41,100 nt of DNA from an uncultured SAR86 cluster bacterium (GTDB lineage Bacteria > Pseudomonadota > Gammaproteobacteria > Magnimaribacterales > D2472), in NCBI GenBank assembly GCA_902558095.1, contig CACECP010000009.1, forward strand, positions 1-41,100. Direction: 5' to 3'. The notes below the pieces were generated by a model that worked only from the letters and a program-made list of their open reading frames with translations, was not told where the DNA came from and made no database searches. The position numbers and the translations under genes are program-made. Shown in pieces: positions 35,096-41,100 of this stretch; position 1 is the stretch's first letter; every line of letters starts with the position of its first letter.

Positions 35096-35563
35096 ATGAA
35101 TGATAAATCATATATCGTATTTCCGCTAAGAAGAATTGTTGCTTCAATTTATGATTTCTTCCTCTTGATTGGAGTTTGGTTCGCAGTTGGGTTTATTTCT
35201 GTTTGGATTAATGGAGGTCCCTTTGTTGGTGTAGAGAAAATTTCTGGCAGAGGATATTCGGAAACGATCGTAGGATTTATTGAATCAGACTTTATTGGTC
35301 CTTTTTTAGTATTAATTAGTACTTGGATTTTTTATGGCTATTTTTGGACACATGGGGGAAAAACTCTTGGTATGGCAGTTTGGAAATTTGAGATATACAG
35401 CCTTGATAATAATAAAATAAATTTACGGCAAATATCTATAAGATTCTTTTTTAATCTCATTACTTTTTTCTTAGCTGGATTGCCCTTGATAGCAATGTAT
35501 TTTTCTGAAAAAAATCTTTCTCTAAGTGATAAGCTTTCTAGAACATCTTATAAAAAGATTTAA
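35096..35563 (+). CDS. RDD-family membrane protein
   Basis: RDD proteins are small inner-membrane proteins; some members act in ion transport, most have no known role. The 155-residue protein has the family start FPLRRIVASIYDFFLL, giving the Arg and Asp of the name, then hydrophobic segments at about 18-39, 68-88 and 117-138, with a conserved HGGKTLGMAVWKFEI segment between. It faces lptG and overlaps it by four bases at the stop codons. An RDD gene beside lptG also occurs in Pseudomonas, which suggests but does not prove a link to the envelope. The C-terminal residues are encoded by a palindrome shared with lptG. Confidence 0.88.
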   Translation: MNDKSYIVFPLRRIVASIYDFFLLIGVWFAVGFISVWINGGPFVGVEKISGRGYSETIVGFIESDFIGPFLVLISTWIFYGYFWTHGGKTLGMAVWKFEIYSLDNNKINLRQISIRFFFNLITFFLAGLPLIAMYFSEKNLSLSDKLSRTSYKKI

Positions 35564-35574
35564 ATCTTTTTATA
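35549..35574. terminator. 26-bp perfect palindrome over two convergent stop codons, probable bidirectional terminator
   Basis: The arm TATAAAAAGATTT (35549-35561) is followed directly by its exact reverse complement (35562-35574). In RNA it can fold into a stem of about 11 bp with a small loop at TTAA, with a U-rich 3' arm (CUUUUU) in both directions. It contains the stop codons of the RDD gene (35561-35563) and of lptG (35562-35560). The stem is AT-rich, so termination strength is uncertain. Confidence 0.6.
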
Positions 35575-36612
35575 GGATCTAATACTTAAAAGTACCAATA
35601 ATATTGAAGGAATAATAACTCCAATAAGCACTGGGAGTCCGTAAGAAATAAATATACCGATAGATAGGTCTTGACAAATTTTATATATAAAAGCTCCTAC
35701 TACAGCGACTAACACTCTTCCACCAACTGTGGAATCTCTCAATGATGTAAAAATTAGAGAGCCAAAAAATATTATTAAAACTAAAATCGAAATCAATTTA
35801 AATATTATTTTATAAAAAACCTTGTCCAGGTGTGATTTAAATAAAATATCTTTTTTTAGCGTGCTATCTGTAAATAACTTTCGATAGGAGATAATTTCCA
35901 TTAAGTTTAGATTATCAATATTACTTAGTGAAATCATAGATTGAATAGGAATAATAAATTCTTCTGTTTTGTTTTTGGGAAATTCATTTGTAAAAGATTT
36001 ATGTGTAATATCATCATTAAAGATAATGTTCTCTCCATCAATTAATGCTTTATCTGAGGTAACTGAATAAGCAACTTTATTATTTTGTGTCTTTATAAAC
36101 CTAACATTAAAAATTTTATTATCTACAATATTTTCAAAGCTTAAGTAAGAATCATCAGATTTAATCCAGTTAAGATTCATTTCCTCAGAAATATTCCTCT
36201 CAGATAAGATGTTCTTATTAGCTTCAGCTTGTAAATGGATCTTCTTAAAGCTTATTTCATCAAAAATAATCAAAGATGAAGCCAATATTATAGAACCAAG
36301 TGAACTCAGAATAACTATCTTTAATGGCGCAACTCCTGCAGTTCTTAATACATTCAAATTGCCTTCTTGATGAGACAAGCCTAAGGAAAGCATTACTCCA
36401 AGCAGACAAGCGCCTTCAATAAAATCAATTAAATTGTGCGGTAGCGACGATATTACATATATTAGAATCTGGGCTATATTGAAATCTGGAGTAAGATTTT
36501 CTAATTCTGAAATAAAATTAAAAATTGAATCAAGCAATCCAAAGAACATTAAAATAGCAAAAGAAAAATACAGAGATCTTTTAATCAAATATATATAAAA
36601 TATTTTTATCAT
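35560..36612 (-). CDS. lptG: LPS export ABC transporter permease LptG
   Basis: LptG is one of two permeases of the LptB2FG ABC transporter that extracts lipopolysaccharide from the inner membrane and hands it to LptC. With ATG at 36612 it has 350 residues (E. coli 360); a TTG at 36624 is also in frame but less likely because the ATG forms ATGA with the lptF stop. The plan is three N-terminal helices with the conserved coupling segment GLSHQEGNLNVLRTAGVAPLKI, a periplasmic beta-jellyroll (about 125-245), and three C-terminal helices. It ends in the palindrome shared with the RDD gene. Confidence 0.93.
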   Translation of the reverse strand: MIKIFYIYLIKRSLYFSFAILMFFGLLDSIFNFISELENLTPDFNIAQILIYVISSLPHNLIDFIEGACLLGVMLSLGLSHQEGNLNVLRTAGVAPLKIVILSSLGSIILASSLIIFDEISFKKIHLQAEANKNILSERNISEEMNLNWIKSDDSYLSFENIVDNKIFNVRFIKTQNNKVAYSVTSDKALIDGENIIFNDDITHKSFTNEFPKNKTEEFIIPIQSMISLSNIDNLNLMEIISYRKLFTDSTLKKDILFKSHLDKVFYKIIFKLISILVLIIFFGSLIFTSLRDSTVGGRVLVAVVGAFIYKICQDLSIGIFISYGLPVLIGVIIPSILLVLLSIRSYKKI

Positions 36613-37769
36613 CTTAAAATCCAAAGAAATATTAAACAGATTGCTACAAGCAAAACTGCTTTTAGTGAGTTGCTTTTTTTAATTGAATCAATAAATTGAG
36701 GTTTCTTATAAAAATTTAATTTTAAAACACTAAAAAGGCCTAGAGATAAGAACAAGGTATGTACAAACCAAATATAGTTGTGAGTATTTTTAGAGCTTTC
36801 AACAAACGACTCCCTGGCTAAAATTAATAAACTTAAATACAGAATATAAATAAATATCGCTGGCAACATAACAGACAATCTTCCCTGCCTAGGCTCAACT
36901 TTTGCAATATGAACTCCCAAGACTAAAAGAATAAATATTGTTAGTGGTATTGAAATATTCCACTGCATCTGTGATTTTGACGATTCTGATGAATAATCAA
37001 ATAATTTAGAAAGAGAGAGTCCGGATATTTTACTTTCATTATTTTCTAGAGGTATCTTTAATTCACCAAATTCAGAAATAATTGATGGATTTTTATTAAA
37101 GATATTTTGATATGCTGATCCATCTTTAAATTCCAGTTCAATTGAAGAGTTTAATTTATTGTATTTGAACGTATCAGCAAGAATAAGAGTTTCAGAATTA
37201 TTTTCTGATAAAAAGAGAATAGATTTCTCTAAAGTATCTTTGTTTTTATTTTCTACATATATAAAGCCGTCGTTTTCCTTTAGAGCTAGAATATTTTTAG
37301 GTTTTATTGATTCAATTTGCTCCTCAATGGTATCAATAGAAATTATCTCTTTTGAAAGTTCTTTTGTATAAGGCGCTATATAAATACTTAATGCAATGGT
37401 AATAAAGAAAAAAACAAAAGCTTGAGGTATTAAATATCTAATAATACTATTCTGAGACAAGCCTCCTGAAATATATCCATAGATTTCTCTATCAGAATAA
37501 AGTCTGCTGATTGTTATAATAACGCCTAAAAAAAAAGATAAAGGCATTAAAAGTGTTATAAAGTCCGGAAATCTTAAAATAATAATTTTATAGATTAAAT
37601 TAGGCTCTAATAGGCCTTCTGAGGCTTGTTCAAAATATCCAACAAATCTTGAACCTACAACCAAAAAAAAGAAAATTAACAGGATTCCAAGCGTCGATTT
37701 AAAAACTTCAACATTCAAGCTTTTTGAAAGAATATTCTTTTTATATATGCCTTGTGAACTATGATGCAT
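36609..37769 (-). CDS. lptF: LPS export ABC transporter permease LptF
   Basis: LptF pairs with LptG in the LPS exporter. I chose ATG at 37769 (386 residues); ATG at 37799 would add ten residues and leave only 15 bases to the divergent pepA. The N-terminal region has SKSLNVEVFKSTLGILLIFF and VGYFEQASEGLL, and the coupling segment is SRLYSDREIYGYISGGLSQ. A periplasmic jellyroll follows (about 145-245), then three helices with the conserved VEPRQGRLSVMLPAIFIYILY. The last 18 residues, LKAVLLVAICLIFLWILR, form an extra hydrophobic segment not expected in the six-helix family. E. coli LptF is 366 residues. Confidence 0.92.
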   Translation of the reverse strand: MHHSSQGIYKKNILSKSLNVEVFKSTLGILLIFFFLVVGSRFVGYFEQASEGLLEPNLIYKIIILRFPDFITLLMPLSFFLGVIITISRLYSDREIYGYISGGLSQNSIIRYLIPQAFVFFFITIALSIYIAPYTKELSKEIISIDTIEEQIESIKPKNILALKENDGFIYVENKNKDTLEKSILFLSENNSETLILADTFKYNKLNSSIELEFKDGSAYQNIFNKNPSIISEFGELKIPLENNESKISGLSLSKLFDYSSESSKSQMQWNISIPLTIFILLVLGVHIAKVEPRQGRLSVMLPAIFIYILYLSLLILARESFVESSKNTHNYIWFVHTLFLSLGLFSVLKLNFYKKPQFIDSIKKSNSLKAVLLVAICLIFLWILR

Positions 37770-37814
37770 TACAATAATTATCTTATCAGTAAATACCATA
37801 ACAGGAGAACTTAA

Positions 37815-39332
37815 ATGGCATATAAAGTTTTAAATAATATTTTATTAAAAGATGTATCAGCATCAGGTTTAGCATCTTTGAAAACAGACTTATTAGTGCT
37901 TGTTATTAATAAAGAAACAAAAACTAATGCTTCTTTTAAAGACCTAAATAAGATTTCAAAAAATTACATATCAAAAACTATTTCATCCCACCTAAAAGAA
38001 TCAGGCAGTTCTGTGCTTCTTCCTAATATTGATGGAATTCATGCTAAAAATTTATTATTAGTAAAAGGTTTGGATAAAAAAGATCCTATTCATAAATGGC
38101 TAAGCATGTATCAATCTGTTGCTCATAAAGGAAATCATATTGGATCAAAAGATATATCTGTAATGCCCGGATCAGTGACGCCAAATGGAAAAGATGAATT
38201 TTGGTTAATAGAGATGGTATCTAAAACCATTGAATCAAATGTTTATATTTTTTCTGAAACAAAAAATAAAACAATAAAAAAACCATCTGTTAAAAAGTTA
38301 ACAGTTTTAACGTCAGGTCTTTCTGGATCAAATTTAAATAAGGCAAAGAAGGCAGTTAAAAAAGGATATGCTGTTGGAGAAGGTGTTAACACGGCAAAAT
38401 ACTTAGGAGATCTTCCAGCAAATCATTGCACACCAAGGATTATTGAAAGAAAGGTAAAAGCAATGACGAAAGACTTTCCAAAGCTAAAAGTTAAATCTTT
38501 CAATGAGAAAGAAATGCAGAAAATGGGCATGGGATCATTTCTAAGTGTTTCTAGAGGTAGTGAAGAACCAGCAAGAATGATGGTGATCGAATATAAAGGT
38601 GGCAAAGCTTCTGAAAAACCTATTGCCTTGGTTGGTAAAGGAGTGACCTTTGATACTGGAGGGGTTTCTATTAAACCAAGTCCTGCGATGGATGAAATGA
38701 AGTGGGATATGTGTGGTGCTGCTACTGTATTTGGAGTTATGTCAACTCTAGCTAGATTAAACGCAGATGTTAATGTTGTTGGGGTTATGGGTTGTGCTGA
38801 GAACATGTGCTCATCAAAAGCTACTAAACCAGGCGATGTTGTCACTTCAATGTCTGGACAAACTATTGAAATTCTTAATACCGATGCGGAAGGAAGGTTG
38901 ATACTTGCTGACTGTTTAACATATGTTGAAAAATACAAACCTTCATACGTAATTGATATGGCAACACTAACCGGAGCTGTTGTAATTGCTCTTGGAAGGC
39001 ACGCCAGTGGAGTTATGGCAAATGACCAATATCTTGCAGATAAAATAATTGAGTCTGGTGAAGAGTCGGGTGATAGGGCATGGCAACTTCCATTATGGGA
39101 TGAACATCAGTCATGTACAAAAACTAAATATGCTGATTTAGCTAATATTGGTGGAGGAAGAGAAGCTGGCACTATACATGCTGCTGCTTTCTTGTCTAAA
39201 TTCACAAAAAATTATAAGTGGGCGCATATCGATATTGCTGCTACTGCATCATATAGCACTCCAGTTAAAGCAGGAACTGGCAGACCTGTTCCATTAATTA
39301 GTGAATTAATATTAAGTAAGAAATTAAAATAA
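37815..39332 (+). CDS. pepA: Leucyl aminopeptidase PepA
   Basis: PepA is a hexameric two-metal (M17) aminopeptidase; in E. coli it also acts as a DNA-binding factor in Xer recombination and at the carAB promoter. The 505-residue protein has the C-terminal catalytic domain with the metal and catalytic residues in VGKGVTFDTGGVSIKP (about 273-288) and the family signature NTDAEGRLILAD at about 355-366. The Shine-Dalgarno AGGAG lies before the ATG. It is divergent from lptF, the usual lptFG/pepA arrangement. It is followed by valS after 15 bases; holC, normally between them, is absent. Confidence 0.97.
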   Translation: MAYKVLNNILLKDVSASGLASLKTDLLVLVINKETKTNASFKDLNKISKNYISKTISSHLKESGSSVLLPNIDGIHAKNLLLVKGLDKKDPIHKWLSMYQSVAHKGNHIGSKDISVMPGSVTPNGKDEFWLIEMVSKTIESNVYIFSETKNKTIKKPSVKKLTVLTSGLSGSNLNKAKKAVKKGYAVGEGVNTAKYLGDLPANHCTPRIIERKVKAMTKDFPKLKVKSFNEKEMQKMGMGSFLSVSRGSEEPARMMVIEYKGGKASEKPIALVGKGVTFDTGGVSIKPSPAMDEMKWDMCGAATVFGVMSTLARLNADVNVVGVMGCAENMCSSKATKPGDVVTSMSGQTIEILNTDAEGRLILADCLTYVEKYKPSYVIDMATLTGAVVIALGRHASGVMANDQYLADKIIESGEESGDRAWQLPLWDEHQSCTKTKYADLANIGGGREAGTIHAAAFLSKFTKNYKWAHIDIAATASYSTPVKAGTGRPVPLISELILSKKLK

Positions 39333-39347
39333 ATTAAACGATTCTAT

Positions 39348-41100
39348 ATGGATAAGCAGTATCACCCTGTAGAAATTGAAGAAAAATGGTCTAAGGTATG
39401 GTCAGAAAGAGTTATTTCAAATAAAGACTCTGATACTCCTTTTTCACAGGTAATACCGCCACCCAATGTTACTGGTACCCTTCATATGGGTCATAGTTTC
39501 CAATATGCAATTATGGATTTCTATACCAGATATCATCATATGTCTGGAAAAGATGCTCACTGGCAAGTTGGAGCTGATCATGCAGGCATAGCGACCCAAA
39601 TGGTTGTAGAAAATAATCTTGCAAAAAAAGATATGACAAGGCTAGAGCTTGGTAGAGAGAAATTTCTTGATGAAGTTTGGTCTTGGAAAGATTATTCAGA
39701 AGAAAAAATAACATCACAAATTAAAAGACTTGGATGCTCGGTTGATTGGAATAAATATAGATTTACTCTAGATGATGGATGTAATGAAGCAGTTATAAAA
39801 GCATTTGTTGAATTACATAGAAAAAATAAAATATATAGAGGGTATAGGCTTGTCAATTGGGATCCATCACTAAAAACTGCTGTTTCAGATCTTGAGGTTA
39901 TAAGACAAGAAAAAGATGGCCTACTCTGGCATATAAAATATCCAATTGAAGATTCAAAAAACTTTGTCATAGTAGCTACAACAAGGCCTGAAACTATGTT
40001 TGGTGACATGGCAATTGCTGTAAATCCAGATGATGATAGGTATAAAAATCTTATTGGTAAGAACGTTGTTCTGCCATTTGTAGGCAGAAAAATTCCTATT
40101 TTAGCTGATGAATATGTTGACATGGAATTTGGAACAGGTTGCCTGAAAATTACTCCAGGTCATGACTTTAATGATTATGAGATAGGCAAAAAATACTCAC
40201 TGCATGAAGTAGATGGTCAAGTAAAAACTTCTGATGCAGCAAGTGATTTTGAACCTATAAATATATTTAATGAGGATGCATGGTCTAATGAGAATGTACC
40301 TGAACCATTTTCAAATCTAGATCGTTTCAAGGTAAGAAAGGCCGTATTAGAGAAACTCAAAGAATTGAATCTTCTAGAAAAAGAAGAAAAATACCATGTA
40401 AGCGTGCCTAGAGGTGAGAGATCTAATATTGTTATCGAGCCCAGATTAAGTCATCAGTGGTATGTTAAAACTGAGGAAATGGCAGCAAGAGCTAACGAAG
40501 CTGTTAACAAAGGAGATATAAGATTCCATCCTGGAAATTGGGTTAAAACATATTTTAATTGGATGAATAATATTGAGGACTGGTGCATCAGTAGACAAAT
40601 ATGGTGGGGTCATAGAATACCCGCATGGTATGACTCAGACAATAATGTTTACGTTGGTTATAGTGAGAAAGAAGTTAGACAATTCTATAAGCTTGATGAT
40701 AGAAAACTTTCTCAAGATGAAGATGTTCTTGACACTTGGTTTTCATCAAGTTTGTGGCCTTTTACATCTTTGGGATGGCCAGAAAAAACAGAGGATTTTA
40801 AAAAGTATTTTCCAACCTCTCTTTTAGTTACTGGTTTTGATATTATTTTTTTCTGGGTTGCAAGAATGATGATGATGAGTTTAGAGTTTACTGATCAAAT
40901 CCCTTTTAAAGACGTCTATGTGACTGGTTTAATTAGAGACGAAAATGGTCAAAAAATGTCAAAATCTAAAGGTAATGTAATTGATCCATTAGATTTAATT
41001 TATGGTATTTCCCAAGATGATTTAGTTGAAAAGAGAACCTCAAATCTTATGCAAGAAGGCATAGCTCAAAAAATTGAAAGAAAAACAAGAAACCAATTCC
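39348..41100 (+). CDS. valS: Valyl-tRNA synthetase, 3' end outside window
   Basis: ValS charges tRNA-Val and edits misactivated threonine. The frame is open from ATG at 39348 to the window end, giving about 584 of an expected 900 or more residues. The N-terminus YHPVEIEEKWSKVW is typical, the HIGH-class motif appears as PPPNVTGTLHMGHS at about 37-50, the editing (CP1) domain covers about 190-340 with TTRPETMFGDMAIAVNP, and the KMSKS loop is at about 536-540 in GQKMSKSKGNVIDP. It lies 15 bases downstream of pepA and is probably co-transcribed. No Shine-Dalgarno is seen. Confidence 0.96.
   Translation, partial: MDKQYHPVEIEEKWSKVWSERVISNKDSDTPFSQVIPPPNVTGTLHMGHSFQYAIMDFYTRYHHMSGKDAHWQVGADHAGIATQMVVENNLAKKDMTRLELGREKFLDEVWSWKDYSEEKITSQIKRLGCSVDWNKYRFTLDDGCNEAVIKAFVELHRKNKIYRGYRLVNWDPSLKTAVSDLEVIRQEKDGLLWHIKYPIEDSKNFVIVATTRPETMFGDMAIAVNPDDDRYKNLIGKNVVLPFVGRKIPILADEYVDMEFGTGCLKITPGHDFNDYEIGKKYSLHEVDGQVKTSDAASDFEPINIFNEDAWSNENVPEPFSNLDRFKVRKAVLEKLKELNLLEKEEKYHVSVPRGERSNIVIEPRLSHQWYVKTEEMAARANEAVNKGDIRFHPGNWVKTYFNWMNNIEDWCISRQIWWGHRIPAWYDSDNNVYVGYSEKEVRQFYKLDDRKLSQDEDVLDTWFSSSLWPFTSLGWPEKTEDFKKYFPTSLLVTGFDIIFFWVARMMMMSLEFTDQIPFKDVYVTGLIRDENGQKMSKSKGNVIDPLDLIYGISQDDLVEKRTSNLMQEGIAQKIERKTRNQF

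Noticed and set aside
38423-38938. Open frame of 171 codons on the minus strand inside pepA
   Set aside because: It lies wholly antisense to the well supported pepA catalytic domain, has no recognisable domain, and is a by-product of pepA codon use.
39692-40123. Open frame of 143 codons antisense to valS
   Set aside because: The plus strand encodes an unbroken valyl-tRNA synthetase with its HIGH and KMSKS motifs; the antisense frame is low complexity and has no family features.

Overview
The window comes from an AT-rich (roughly 30% GC by eye) gammaproteobacterium with a compact genome. The protein families, gene order, tRNA sequences with encoded CCA ends and very short spacers suggest a streamlined marine lineage such as SAR86. 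That placement is inference. The gene order is more like Pseudomonas (tRNA-Gln between ispE and prs, tpiA between glmM and secG, the gammaproteobacterial-type DapD, RDD protein beside lptG) than E. coli. Almost every base is genic; the longest gaps are about 155 bp, and I see no phage, IS element or CRISPR array.

Layout. 1-9.4 kb: the 3' part of selO, then prmC-prfA-hemA on the minus strand, back to back and slightly overlapping with lolB-ispE-tRNA-Gln-prs-rplY-pth-ychF on the plus strand, then elongator tRNA-Met. 9.4-9.9 kb: two tandem, apparently paralogous, small two-helix membrane proteins of unknown function, the only clearly non-housekeeping island. 10-18.1 kb (minus): the transcription/translation operon tRNA-fMet-rimP-nusA-infB-rbfA-truB-rpsO-pnp. 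18.2 kb: tRNA-Leu(GAG) on the plus strand. 18.3-28 kb (minus): carA-carB-greA-rlmE-ftsH-glmM-tpiA-secG. 28.1-33.5 kb (plus): map-glnD-dapD-dapE. 33.4-35.1 kb (minus): a POT peptide transporter followed by an overlapping 40-residue basic ORF. 35.1-37.8 kb: an RDD membrane protein (plus) facing lptG-lptF (minus). 37.8 kb to the end: pepA and the 5' part of valS (plus).

Functionally the window holds translation initiation, termination and rescue (IF2, RF1, PrmC, Pth, Map, three ribosomal or assembly factors, four tRNAs), RNA turnover (PNPase), membrane quality control and secretion (FtsH, SecG), envelope biogenesis (LolB, LptFG, GlmM, DapD/E, IspE), pyrimidine/arginine and PRPP supply (CarAB, Prs) and nitrogen signalling (GlnD). 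Several genes usually found inside these blocks are absent (folP, yhbY, dapB/dnaJ, holC).

The most interesting items are the paired small membrane proteins with their structured intergenic RNA, a 26-bp palindrome that encodes the same last residues of two convergent proteins and looks like a bidirectional terminator, a predicted leaderless greA transcript, the unlisted 40-residue basic ORF, and an initiator tRNA with a U1-U72 mismatch.
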